Positions 1 to 7,053 of a DNA stretch of 13,335 nucleotides are shown piece after piece. The stretch comes from Syntrophomonas sp. (GTDB lineage Bacteria; Bacillota; Syntrophomonadia; Syntrophomonadales; Syntrophomonadaceae): the NCBI GenBank assembly GCA_028693695.1, contig JAQUUV010000015.1, positions 3,274-16,608 on the forward strand. Direction: 5' to 3'. A model generated the notes under the pieces. That model was given only the letters and a program-made list of their open reading frames with translations. It was not told where the DNA came from and did not search any database. The position numbers and the translations under genes were made by a program. The first letter of the stretch is position 1. The number at the start of each line of letters is the position of its first letter.

Positions 1-677
1 ACTATAATACGCCCCTCACACCTGCCGAAGATCTCATCAAAGGCGTTCCCTACAACCTTCTCAGACTTTGTAAATCCCGGTCTCTCAGCATTGGTGCTGT
101 CACTGAACATAAGCAATACGCCTTTTTCGCCCAGTTCCGCCATTTTGCGAAAGTCAACTACCTGTCCATCGACCGGAGTCTGATCCAGCTTAATATCTCC
201 CGTATGAAAAATAATTCCCAATGGGGTATGAATAGCTATGCCCATACAATCTGGTATGCTATGACTTACGCGAAAGAACTCAACTACCAGCGGCCCAATT
301 TCAACCATATCCCGCGGCCGCACAATATTCAATTCTACATTGCTAAGGCTATGTTCTTTGAGTTTTCCTTCCACGATTCCCAGGGTTAATTTGCTGCCGT
401 AAATCGGCGGGTTAATCTCTTTCAACACATACGGTAGGGCACCCACATGGTCTTCATGCCCATGCGTTAAGAGAATGGCCTTCACTTTCTCCCGATTTTC
501 CACCAAAAAGCTAATATCAGGAATAACTAAGTCAATACCCAACAGTTCATCCTCGGGAAACATGAGTCCGGAATCGATGACCACAATGGTATCCTGGTAT
601 CTGATTGCCATCATGTTTTTGCCGATCTCCCCTAATCCGCCCAAGGGAATGATCTGTAGGCGTGCATCGTCTGACAC
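1..677 (-). CDS. rnj: Ribonuclease J, N-terminal part (cut by left window edge)
   Basis: Metallo-beta-lactamase/beta-CASP nuclease that acts in mRNA decay and 5' and 3' RNA processing in the cytoplasm. Only the first 225 codons are in the window; the C-terminal end lies off the left edge. The N-terminus reads VSDDARLQIIPLGGLGEIGK, the family's typical opening. The zinc-binding motif HGHEDH is at residues 72-77, a further metal ligand region is SHSIPD near 139, and HTGD is near 158-161. Start chosen: GTG at 677, with AGGAGGT (690-684) 6 nt upstream. It follows dapA in the same direction, the position rnjB (ymfA) holds after dapA in B. subtilis, but a strong palindrome and its own promoter lie between. 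Whether this is the only RNase J, or the A or B paralogue, cannot be told from here. Confidence 0.95.
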   Translation of the reverse strand, partial: MSDDARLQIIPLGGLGEIGKNMMAIRYQDTIVVIDSGLMFPEDELLGIDLVIPDISFLVENREKVKAILLTHGHEDHVGALPYVLKEINPPIYGSKLTLGIVEGKLKEHSLSNVELNIVRPRDMVEIGPLVVEFFRVSHSIPDCMGIAIHTPLGIIFHTGDIKLDQTPVDGQVVDFRKMAELGEKGVLLMFSDSTNAERPGFTKSEKVVGNAFDEIFGRCEGRII

Positions 678-740
678 CCAAACACCTCCTTCTTATTCAA
701 TTTTTAATATAGCAGGAATCCGAACATTACCGCTGTGCTT

Positions 741-769
741 ATTATAGCCCAAAGGTCGACGTCATACAA
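741..769 (-). promoter_or_regulatory. Candidate vegetative promoter of the RNase J gene
   Basis: On the minus strand, TTGTAT (769-764) is separated by 17 nt from a perfect TATAAT (746-741). It lies about 50 nt upstream of the RNase J ribosome binding site and after the dapA-side palindrome. The -10 box is consensus; the -35 box matches only in TTG. This is a prediction from sequence alone. Confidence 0.55.
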
Positions 770-810
770 ATTTTAATATTGCCATAATATGTATTATTGT
801 TTTATTGCTG

Positions 811-848
811 GTTAAAACAATAGACCCTAAAGGGTCTATTGTTTTAAC
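811..848 (-). terminator. Perfect 38-nt palindrome, likely dapA operon terminator
   Basis: Both 18-nt arms are fully complementary around a 2-nt centre; in practice this is a 17-bp stem with a 4-nt loop. The outer arms are A/T-rich (GTTAAAACAATAGACCC and its complement), so on either strand the GC core (AGACCC/GGGTCT) is followed by a T-rich stretch (TATTGTTTTAAC). This is the usual shape of a Rho-independent terminator built within a symmetrical hairpin. It lies 39 nt past the dapA stop and upstream of the RNase J promoter, so it probably ends the dpa/asd/dapG/dapA transcript. It could work in both directions. Confidence 0.75.
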
Positions 849-887
849 ACCTCAAATTTATAAATTACCCCCCATGCCAAAAGGGTT

Positions 888-1769
888 CTATTTTAATAAA
901 TGATACCTATTCAGTAATTCCTTCAATTGAGCTATTTCACCTTCATTAGCATTGCATAAAGGCAAGCGCAAGCCTCCTACGTCCATCCCCAGAATATTTA
1001 ATGCCTCTTTTACCGGCACCGGATTGGTAGTAATGAATAAACCCTTGAACATAGGAAAAAGGTAATTATGGAGTTGTTGGGCTTGGTTCACATCGCCTGC
1101 TGCAAAACATTCCAGCATTTGTTTGATCTCTTTTCCTACCAGATGTGATGCAATGCTGACCACCCCTGTCGCTCCCAAAGCCAGCATAGGCAGGGTAAGG
1201 GAATCATCTCCAGAAAATATTGAGACGCTTTCTGGCACTGTATTCTTCAAAATCGATAATTGATCCATGCTGCCGCTGGATTCTTTAAGAGCCACAATGT
1301 TTTCAATAGCAGCCAAGCGGGCTACCGTTTCTGGCAGCATATTGGTTCCCGTTCGACCGGGAATATTATAAAGCATAATCGGTATAGATACGCTCTCGGC
1401 TATGGTTTTAAAATGCTGGTATATACCCTCTTGAGAAGGCTTATTATAATAGGGGGTAACGACCAACAGACCATCCATCCCCACTTTCTCTGCAGCCTGG
1501 CTCAAACTAACTGAAGCCTTAGTATCGTAAGAGCCGGTTCCGGCCCAAACCTCAACCCGGCTGCCGACCTTAGCCTTTACCGCAGCAAATAACTCCAACT
1601 TCTCTTCCTTGCTAAGCACAGGCGATTCCCCAGTGGTACCGCTAATCACCAGCCCATCGCTGCCGGTATCGGCCAAATGCTCAGCAATTTCACCTGCCCG
1701 GGTATAATTCACCTGTAAATCAGAATGATAAGGGGTTATCATAGCCGTAAACATTTTAAGCATTGCCAT
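888..1769 (-). CDS. dapA: 4-hydroxy-tetrahydrodipicolinate synthase (DapA)
   Basis: Class I aldolase-type lyase that condenses pyruvate with aspartate semialdehyde, giving the branch-point intermediate for lysine/diaminopimelate and for dipicolinate. A 293-residue TIM-barrel enzyme, normal length. Visible motifs: GTTGE at 44-48, YYNKP at 107-111, the proton-relay tyrosine in LYNIPGRTG (Y134), and the Schiff-base lysine in VALKES (K162). Start chosen: ATG at 1769, with AGGAG (1785-1781) 11 nt upstream; a second ATG two codons on (1763) is possible. The longer frame beginning at 1826 overlaps the dapG stop, lacks a ribosome binding site and adds non-family residues, so it was rejected. Last gene of the cluster, 56 nt after dapG. 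In spores, DpaA/DpaB use its product; in growing cells DapB does. Confidence 0.96.
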   Translation of the reverse strand: MAMLKMFTAMITPYHSDLQVNYTRAGEIAEHLADTGSDGLVISGTTGESPVLSKEEKLELFAAVKAKVGSRVEVWAGTGSYDTKASVSLSQAAEKVGMDGLLVVTPYYNKPSQEGIYQHFKTIAESVSIPIMLYNIPGRTGTNMLPETVARLAAIENIVALKESSGSMDQLSILKNTVPESVSIFSGDDSLTLPMLALGATGVVSIASHLVGKEIKQMLECFAAGDVNQAQQLHNYLFPMFKGLFITTNPVPVKEALNILGMDVGGLRLPLCNANEGEIAQLKELLNRYHLLK

Positions 1770-1825
1770 TTTTTCGCCATCTCCTACATTATTTATTAAC
1801 CGCCCAATGCCCCATGGAACAACCA

Positions 1826-3055
1826 CTATTTATTGCCCAGTTCAAATTTATCATGTAAGGCCTGAACTGCCTTTTTCATATGTTCCATTTTAACCAAACA
1901 CCAAATGTTTGTATATGAATCACCGGCCTGCAATATAGTAATATCACACTCTGTCAGCGCTTCCACCATTTTATATATTATGCCTGGAATTCCCGTCATA
2001 GCTGCTCCTACGATAGCAACCTTGGCACAATTCGACTCCATTTCGGGAAGCAGATCCAGGGTTTGCAAAACTCCCATAGCCTTGGCAGCTATTTTACTGT
2101 GAACCGTAAACATAATGGCCTTCGGTTGAACCGTAATAAAATCCACGCTAACTCCTGCTAAAGCCAGGGATTTAAACACTTTAAGCTCAATGCCTTTTTG
2201 GTCGCCTAGTCCGCCGGTAGTAATTTTAATCTGGGAAATATCCGAGGTATATGTGATGCCAGTAATCAAACGGTCGCTAATAATTTTGACCGGCTCGTCT
2301 AATTGGTGTGGCTGATTGGCAATCATAGTGCCCAGCGTATCTGTGAAAGTAGATCTTATTCTAATAGGAATCCCTTTTTGCATGGCTATTTCAATTGCCC
2401 GAGGATGCACTACCTTGGCGCCATCACGTGCTAGTTGACAGATTTCATTGTAAGTAATAGCATCCAGCAAACGTGCATTTTCTACGATGCGCGGATCAGC
2501 AGTCATAACCCCCTCAACATCCGTAAATATATCTATACACTCTGCATTCAGAGCTACCCCCAGAGCACAGGCGGTGGTATCGCTCCCCCCTCGGCCCAGA
2601 GTGGTTAATTCGCCATTTTCACCTATCCCCTGGAATCCGGCTACGACTGCTACCATGCCTTCTTTAAGACATTCTGTAATTTTCTGGGGATTCACATAGC
2701 GAATATGGGCATTGCCATAATTGCCATCCGTTACAATCCCTGCTTGTTCGCCACTCAGAAATTTAGCTTTCATTCCCTGGGCAGTCAGTTGGTTGGCCAG
2801 CAAAACTCCACATATGGTCTCACCGCAGGACATCAATATGTCTAACTCCCGTGCTAATGGCTCAGGATTCACTTCCTTGATCAGATTTATAAAAGTATCC
2901 GTAGCATAAGCGGCATTTTCCCTGCCCATAGCAGATACCACTACTACCACCGAAAAACCTTCCTGTTTATTGGCATGGACGATTTCGCATACTCGTGATC
3001 TCAATTCAGTAGTAGCGAGCGATGTCCCGCCAAATTTCTGAACCAGTATCCTCAA
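1826..3055 (-). CDS. dapG: Aspartate kinase, DapG type
   Basis: Phosphorylates aspartate at the first committed step of the aspartate family pathway. The 409-residue protein has an amino-acid kinase domain (about 1-245), with KFGGTS at 7-12 and GRGGSDTTA at 154-162, and two C-terminal ACT-type regulatory regions (about 265-335 and 345-405). The ending LQAGDSYTNIWCLV resembles the DapG (diaminopimelate-regulated) isoenzyme of Bacillus, and gene position agrees; effector specificity is inferred, not shown. Start is TTG at 3055, because AGGAAG lies 8 nt upstream and the KFGGTS motif is at the family-typical distance. That binding site overlaps the asd stop codon (gap 12 nt), which suggests translational coupling. 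Confidence 0.95.
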   Translation of the reverse strand: MRILVQKFGGTSLATTELRSRVCEIVHANKQEGFSVVVVVSAMGRENAAYATDTFINLIKEVNPEPLARELDILMSCGETICGVLLANQLTAQGMKAKFLSGEQAGIVTDGNYGNAHIRYVNPQKITECLKEGMVAVVAGFQGIGENGELTTLGRGGSDTTACALGVALNAECIDIFTDVEGVMTADPRIVENARLLDAITYNEICQLARDGAKVVHPRAIEIAMQKGIPIRIRSTFTDTLGTMIANQPHQLDEPVKIISDRLITGITYTSDISQIKITTGGLGDQKGIELKVFKSLALAGVSVDFITVQPKAIMFTVHSKIAAKAMGVLQTLDLLPEMESNCAKVAIVGAAMTGIPGIIYKMVEALTECDITILQAGDSYTNIWCLVKMEHMKKAVQALHDKFELGNK

Positions 3056-3067
3056 TATTCACACTTC

Positions 3068-4084
3068 CTAAAAAAGGTTTTTATTAACCACGATTTCAGC
3101 TATCTGAATCGCATTAGTTGCGGCACCCTTCCTGATTTGATCCGCTGCCACCCAGAAAGCCAAACCATTATCCAAGGAAATATCTCTTCTAATTCTACCA
3201 ACATATACTTCATCCGTATTCGATGTATAAAGCGGCATAGGATAGATATTATTAGCTGGGTCATCTTGCACAATGATACCAGGAGCTGAAGCTAATATTT
3301 TCCTGGCTTCTTCGGCGCTCAAATTCTTCTCCGTTTCCAGATTTATCGATTCCGAATGACTTCTGAATACAGGCACCCTGACTGCGGTAGGCGCAATTCT
3401 TAAATCAGGGGCATGCATAATTTTTCTCGTTTCGAAGACCATTTTCATTTCTTCCCGGGTATAATTATCCTCTACAAAAACATCTATATGGGGTATTAGG
3501 TTAAATGCAATCTGATGTTGAAAAACCTCTGAAATGGCCTCTTTATTCTCCAGATAATCCCGGGTATTCCTTTCCAATTCATCAAGGCCCGCCTTACCTG
3601 CCCCAGAAACTGCCTGATAGGTGGATACGATGACCCTTTTAAGCCCGGCAGCTTGGTGAATCGGATTTATGGCCACCACCATAATTATGGTAGAGCAATT
3701 GGGATTAGCAATAATCCCCCGGTGGGAAGCAATATCCTCTGGATTAACCTCAGGTACTACCAGGGGTACACCCTCCTCCATCCGGAAAGCATAACTATTA
3801 TCGATCACCAGGCAGTGATTGTCTACCGCCATAGGTGCCAGTTGTTGGCTTATATCGGTTCCTACTGCGAATAATGCCAGGTCGGATTGTTTAAATGCTT
3901 CGGGACCAGCACTCCTCACAGTAATTGTTTCACCTTTGAATTTTATTTTAGTTCCTGCTTCACGAGGATCAGCTAATAATAAAATCTCTTTAACATTAAA
4001 ATTTCTTTCTTCTAGAACTTTAAGCATTTCCTGTCCCACAGCCCCTGTAGCCCCTACTATCGCCAATCTTACGCCATCTGCCAT
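3068..4084 (-). CDS. asd: Aspartate-semialdehyde dehydrogenase
   Basis: NADPH-dependent reduction of aspartyl phosphate to aspartate semialdehyde, the second step of the pathway. 338 residues, normal for the family. N-terminal dinucleotide-binding motif GATGAVGQE (11-19); catalytic cysteine in NPNCSTI (C130); substrate-binding segment YQAVSGAGKAG (156-166); acid-base histidine in VPVFRSHSESI (H243). Start chosen: ATG at 4084, with AGGAGGT (4099-4093) 8 nt upstream. A TTG two codons earlier (4090) is only 2 nt from that binding site and was rejected. It sits between dpaB and dapG as in Bacillus. A vegetative-like promoter in the 69-nt gap upstream could supply asd-dapG-dapA independently of dpaAB. 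Confidence 0.96.
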   Translation of the reverse strand: MADGVRLAIVGATGAVGQEMLKVLEERNFNVKEILLLADPREAGTKIKFKGETITVRSAGPEAFKQSDLALFAVGTDISQQLAPMAVDNHCLVIDNSYAFRMEEGVPLVVPEVNPEDIASHRGIIANPNCSTIIMVVAINPIHQAAGLKRVIVSTYQAVSGAGKAGLDELERNTRDYLENKEAISEVFQHQIAFNLIPHIDVFVEDNYTREEMKMVFETRKIMHAPDLRIAPTAVRVPVFRSHSESINLETEKNLSAEEARKILASAPGIIVQDDPANNIYPMPLYTSNTDEVYVGRIRRDISLDNGLAFWVAADQIRKGAATNAIQIAEIVVNKNLF

Positions 4085-4124
4085 TATCAACTACCTCCTA
4101 CCAACCATCTGCGATTAATTTTTC

Positions 4125-4153
4125 ATAATAGTTTACCACAAACCGTTGAGCAA
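4125..4153 (-). promoter_or_regulatory. Candidate internal promoter for asd-dapG-dapA
   Basis: Minus strand: TTGCTC (4153-4148), 17-nt spacer, TATTAT (4130-4125), directly after the dpaB stop and 25 nt before the asd Shine-Dalgarno. The -10 box matches 5 of 6 and the -35 box 3 of 6. The need for such a promoter is a biological inference: dpaAB is expected only in the mother cell, whereas asd, dapG and dapA are needed during growth. Confidence 0.4.
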
Positions 4154-4750
4154 CTACAACGATCCTAGCAAAAGTGGTTGAATTTGTTTTCCCTGTAAAG
4201 CACATAAGGTAGTATCGATAACCTGCTCCAGATTAGCAAGTACAGAATTGGCCTTTTGATAAGGATCATCCTGCCGGAAAGGTACAAAATAAATATTCTT
4301 CATATTCAATAGCAAGCCAAGATTACGGGCATTGATACCTAGCGCATCATTAGTGGAAATAGCTATTACTACCGGGCGCTGATTTCTTAAATGGGCTTTA
4401 ATGGCCATTAGAGCAGGAGTATCAACGATACCAGTGGCAAGTTTGGCTATCGTATTACCAGTAGCGGGAATAACCAGCACCACATCCAACATTTTTTGGG
4501 GACCTATGGGTTCCGCCCCTACGATAGTATTAATAATCGGCTTATCCGTTACCTGTTTTAAAAACTCCTTCAAATCGGCGACCTTATAAAACCTGTTATC
4601 TGTTTCGTCAACCGTATAAGACATGATCGGGTAAATTAGCGCCCCTTCTTCTTTCAATTTCTCAATCTGGGGCAAGACTCCTCCTATGGTGCAATGTGAG
4701 CCAGTTAACACTACACCAATCTTTACGCCTGTTAAGCGTTCTTTTTGCAC
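4154..4750 (-). CDS. dpaB: Dipicolinate synthase subunit B (DpaB/SpoVFB)
   Basis: Flavoprotein-fold subunit that works with DpaA to convert the DapA product to dipicolinic acid, made in the mother cell and moved to the spore core. 198 residues, typical length. The N-terminus VKIGVVLTGSHCTIG is the usual start of the fold; PATGNTIAKLATGIVDTP in the middle and a conserved FVPFRQDDPYQK-type segment near the C-terminus match SpoVFB. Start chosen: GTG at 4750, with AAGGAGGT (4765-4758) 7 nt upstream. The frame is open for 34 more codons, but these overlap dpaA and lack a ribosome binding site. It begins 16 nt after the dpaA stop, so the two subunits are almost certainly co-translated from one message. 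Confidence 0.93.
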   Translation of the reverse strand: MQKERLTGVKIGVVLTGSHCTIGGVLPQIEKLKEEGALIYPIMSYTVDETDNRFYKVADLKEFLKQVTDKPIINTIVGAEPIGPQKMLDVVLVIPATGNTIAKLATGIVDTPALMAIKAHLRNQRPVVIAISTNDALGINARNLGLLLNMKNIYFVPFRQDDPYQKANSVLANLEQVIDTTLCALQGKQIQPLLLGSL

Positions 4751-4766
4751 TATTTGCACCTCCTTG

Positions 4767-5684
4767 CTAACCATAGAGCAAGTCTTTATCAAGTTCGGCA
4801 AATTCCTTGATAAGCAATTTGGGTATAACATCCGCCAGAATTTTACCGGCAAATACTGGAGCGACCTTGCCAGGAAGCCCTGGTGCTAAAATGGCCTTCA
4901 AGCCAAAGGTATTGGCTGCTTCAAAATCTGTTCCCCCGGGTTGGGTAGCTAGATCAACAATGAGTACCTCGGGATTGGCATACTTTAATATGCTGCTATC
5001 AAGCACCATACAGGGAACCGTGTTAAATACTATATTGGTATGATTCATGATTTCATGCAGGTCTTCATATCCAGCCCGATTGCAGCCCATTTCATAAGCC
5101 CGGGCCAATTGCCCGGAATTTCGGGCTACTACCGTAACCTCAGAACCAAGAGCTTTCAGGGTTCTGGCCATGGTTATCCCAACCCTTCCAAATCCAATGA
5201 CACAGGTCTTGCTGCCATGGATGGTACTAGAGGTTTCTTCCATAGCTATTTGGAGCGCGCCTTCTGCCGTAGGAATGGAATTAAGTATGGCAATTTCGTC
5301 CATTTCCACTATTTCCATCAAAGTTAAATCATATTTAGTGGCCCATTCCTTTAGATATTTTCGGGCTGAACCAATAATAATTAAGGCATTGCGAGAAACA
5401 CTGGCTATCGCCTTTTCCGTTAATTGCAATTCCTGTTCAGCATATACGGCTCTTATTACCCCTTTCTCATTAGTGCCTGGCAAAGGCAATATAAGCACTT
5501 CTGTATCCTTACAGGCTTCCTCGACGCTATTGACAACAAATGCGCCATGACTGATTTTTTCCCGTGGAAATCCAACTGCTACCACCGTAGCTCCCCTTTT
5601 AACCAATTCAGCTACCAAGATTAGCTCACGATCATCCCCCCCCAGTACGGCAATTTTTATCCCTGAAAGAACTGAACTCACCAT
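4767..5684 (-). CDS. dpaA: Dipicolinate synthase subunit A (DpaA/SpoVFA)
   Basis: NAD(P)-binding dehydrogenase subunit of dipicolinate synthase; makes the spore-core compound needed for heat resistance. 305 residues, close to the roughly 300 usual in the family. N-terminal domain opens IKIAVLGGDDREL (9-21), the SpoVFA signature region. A second Rossmann motif, CVIGFGRVG, is at 161-169, followed by TVVARN (184-189) at the end of strand 2. PGLPGKVAPVFAG near the C-terminus is also typical. Start placed at ATG 5684; GGAGG is only 4 nt upstream of it, so the adjoining GTG at 5681 (7-nt spacing) is an equally good or better start. First gene of the dpa cluster; its candidate promoter has a sporulation-type -10 element. 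Confidence 0.94.
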   Translation of the reverse strand: MVSSVLSGIKIAVLGGDDRELILVAELVKRGATVVAVGFPREKISHGAFVVNSVEEACKDTEVLILPLPGTNEKGVIRAVYAEQELQLTEKAIASVSRNALIIIGSARKYLKEWATKYDLTLMEIVEMDEIAILNSIPTAEGALQIAMEETSSTIHGSKTCVIGFGRVGITMARTLKALGSEVTVVARNSGQLARAYEMGCNRAGYEDLHEIMNHTNIVFNTVPCMVLDSSILKYANPEVLIVDLATQPGGTDFEAANTFGLKAILAPGLPGKVAPVFAGKILADVIPKLLIKEFAELDKDLLYG

Positions 5685-5729
5685 TAGCCCTCCCTCTGGG
5701 TTTTTACTTTTGTGACTACAGTTAATAGC

Positions 5730-5755
5730 ATTATATGTACTCTGTTCAGACCTGT
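5730..5755 (-). promoter_or_regulatory. Candidate sporulation (mother-cell sigma) promoter for dpaA
   Basis: Minus strand: AC (5755-5754), 16 nt, then CATATAATG (5737-5729), about 45 nt upstream of the dpaA start. AC-N16/17-CATANNNTA is the sigma-K consensus known from B. subtilis; the last two bases here (TG) fit only partly. CATATAAT also resembles the sigma-E -10 (CATACAAT), but no sigma-E -35 is seen. The embedded TATAAT lacks a convincing sigma-A -35. The B. subtilis spoVF operon is sigma-K dependent, which supports the reading. Confidence 0.4.
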
Positions 5756-5769
5756 GTCTGTCCCCATAA
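5747..5769. repeat. Small REP-like hairpin/half-unit upstream of dpaA
   Basis: CAGAC-ctgt-GTCTG (5747-5760) is a 5-bp hairpin, immediately followed by TCCCCATA. Read on the minus strand it is TATGGGGACAGAC, nearly the same as TATGGGGACGGAC in the centre of the larger palindrome at 5809-5992. It looks like a partial copy of the same repeat family. It overlaps the proposed -35 region of dpaA. Confidence 0.4.
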
Positions 5770-5808
5770 AGCTCTTTGACCAATCTCTTATTTCAGGGCA
5801 AAAAAAAG

Positions 5809-5992
5809 AGAGCCAGACCGTCAAAAAAGCCCAATAGCTGCGTTATTAACCAAAGCCCTTTCAATCGACGTACTCTATACGGGGACGTGACCTTACTGCG
5901 AAGCAGACGGTCCGTCCCCATACCTTATACGCCTCAATCACTGGCTTTCATTAATGCCTTGCTCTTGAACTTTTTTGCTCGGTCTGACTTTA
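5809..5992 (-). repeat. Long imperfect palindrome between dapB and dpaA (MITE-like, or structured RNA/terminator)
   Basis: The 341-bp dapB-dpaA gap has no convincing gene and is dominated by this inverted repeat. Apex (5881-5919): GGGGACG...CGTCCCC (7 bp), then GACC/GGTC, then CTGC-gaa-GCAG. Around it lie 43-nt arms with about 27 matching positions, ending in ATTAA/TTAAT. Outermost are GACCG.CAAAAAAG (left) and CTTTTTTG..CGGTC (right). A 10-bp direct repeat AAAGAGAGCC flanks it at 5805-5814 and 6004-6013. Eight A residues at 5800-5807 would be a U-tract on the minus strand, so it could end dapB transcription. Alternatives: miniature palindromic transposon remnant (favoured by the REP-like apex), terminator, or a 6S-like structured RNA of about 190 nt. 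Confidence 0.6.
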
Positions 5993-6025
5993 TCGACACT
6001 CTGAAAGAGAGCCTATCTTATTCGT

Positions 6026-6826
6026 TTACAGTAGGTTTTCCAGGCCATAAACCAGGCCCTTAATTCCCATCATTTTCTTAACTGTCAAAAGTACCCCTGG
6101 CATAAAACCGACCCGATCAAAAGAATCATGCCTTATTCTCAGGCTTTGGCCCACCCCGCCAAAAATCACTTCCTGATGAGCCACAAAGCCCGGTAACCTG
6201 ACGCTGTGAATCCTTATCCCCCCGATTTCTCCCCCTCGAGAACCGGCCAGCCTTTCATACTCCCGGCTATTTCGAACCGGGTTGGGAACGCGGTGCTTGT
6301 TTATCATTTCCGCCGTCTTTATAGCAGTACCAGAAGGAGCATCCATTTTATGATCATGATGCATTTCTATGATCTCTACATCAGGAAAATACTGGGCTGC
6401 TTCCTGGGCTAGTTTCATCATCAAAACCGCTCCAATAGCAAAATTAGGTATTACCGCCACCCCTACCCCATTTTCCAGTGCCAACTTTTCGAGTTGTTTT
6501 AGTTCTACCTCGTTTAAACCGGTAGTCCCCACGACACAGCTTATCCCACATTTAAGGGCTGTTTTGACATTATTATAGACTGCTTGCGGATTTGTAAAAT
6601 CAACCATTACACTGGGCCCTGCTTTTTTTATAAGACTATCCAGATCATTTTCCACCTGCACAGAGAATTCCTGATTTCCGGCCATGTTCCCCCCATGCTC
6701 CCCTCTGGCCCGTATATCCATTAAGCCCACCAGTTCTAATTCATCATCATTTTGAACTGCTCGAGCTGTTTCCATGCCCATTTTACCGAACGCTCCCGAG
6801 ACGATTACCTTGATTTTTTCAGCCAT
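6026..6826 (-). CDS. dapB: 4-hydroxy-tetrahydrodipicolinate reductase (DapB)
   Basis: NAD(P)H-dependent reductase that turns the DapA product into tetrahydrodipicolinate, committing it to diaminopimelate and lysine. 266 residues, normal length. Nucleotide-binding loop VSGAFGKMG (9-17); VVGTTGL (98-104); PNFAIGAVL (128-136); the signature EMHHDHKMDAPSGTA (154-168), with the catalytic histidine pair and K160. Start ATG at 6826 with AAGGAGG 7 nt upstream. It competes with DpaA/DpaB for the same substrate, and it is separated from dpaA by 341 bp of repeat DNA, so separate control is likely. In B. subtilis dapB is located elsewhere, so this adjacency differs from that model. Confidence 0.96.
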   Translation of the reverse strand: MAEKIKVIVSGAFGKMGMETARAVQNDDELELVGLMDIRARGEHGGNMAGNQEFSVQVENDLDSLIKKAGPSVMVDFTNPQAVYNNVKTALKCGISCVVGTTGLNEVELKQLEKLALENGVGVAVIPNFAIGAVLMMKLAQEAAQYFPDVEIIEMHHDHKMDAPSGTAIKTAEMINKHRVPNPVRNSREYERLAGSRGGEIGGIRIHSVRLPGFVAHQEVIFGGVGQSLRIRHDSFDRVGFMPGVLLTVKKMMGIKGLVYGLENLL

Positions 6827-6855
6827 GACTCTGCCTCCTTATTCACCTCTACAAC

Positions 6856-6884
6856 ATTCTTATATATTTTCGAATTTAAGTCAA
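6856..6884 (-). promoter_or_regulatory. Candidate vegetative promoter of dapB
   Basis: Minus strand: TTGACT (6884-6879), 17-nt spacer, AAGAAT (6861-6856), about 30 nt upstream of the dapB start. The -35 box matches 5 of 6 and the -10 box 4 of 6; an overlapping TATAAG is a better -10 match but has only a 14-nt spacer. No lysine riboswitch fits in this short leader. Confidence 0.45.
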
Positions 6885-6890
6885 TGCTAT

Positions 6891-6960
6891 GGGTGCCTGT
6901 CACCCCACTTATCAACTTATTCAGTTTGTCATATGGAGGAAGGGGTCAGGCACCGACCCC
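6891..6960. repeat. Pair of inverted REP-like hairpins (BIME-like) in the dapB-rqcH intergenic region
   Basis: Left unit: GGGTG-cctgt-CACCC (6891-6905). Right unit: GGGGTC-aggcacc-GACCCC (6942-6960). The two are also inverted copies of one another (GGTGCCTGTCACCCC against GGGGTCAGGCACC, differing by a 2-nt insertion), separated by about 35 nt. Small GC-rich hairpins in opposite orientation between genes are the hallmark of REP/BIME elements, which are moved by IS200-like REP-associated transposases in many bacteria. No such transposase is in this window. The element sits directly upstream of the dapB -35 region. Confidence 0.65.
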
Positions 6961-6984
6961 CAAATGAGCATAAGGAATATGGAA

Positions 6985-7014
6985 TTGCGAATTTCAATGG
7001 TATACTATTCTAAT
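6985..7014 (+). promoter_or_regulatory. Weak candidate promoter of rqcH
   Basis: TTGCGA (6985-6990), 18-nt spacer, TCTAAT (7009-7014); an overlapping TATACT at 7001 is another possible -10 but lacks a -35. It would give a leader of roughly 95 nt containing the hairpin at 7054-7084. Confidence is low. Confidence 0.3.
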
Positions 7015-7053
7015 AGTCATACTCAAAAATATCGCGGGGGCATTCCAATCCAG

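Noticed and set aside
204..747. Plus-strand open frames opposite the RNase J gene
   Set aside because: The minus strand encodes a clear RNase J N-terminus; the plus-strand frames are shadows without ribosome binding sites.
4767..4852. Longer DpaB starting at 4852 and overlapping dpaA
   Set aside because: The overlap is 86 nt, there is no ribosome binding site at that start, and the GTG at 4750 has an AAGGAGGT at ideal distance.
5785..6025. Lysine riboswitch (L-box) ahead of dpaA
   Set aside because: The conserved L-box core is not visible on either strand; the region is a simple nested palindrome instead.
5776..6063. Plus-strand open frame of 95 codons spanning the dapB-dpaA gap
   Set aside because: No ribosome binding site, overlaps the 3' end of dapB in antisense, and its sequence is just the translated palindrome; the composition does not look like a protein.
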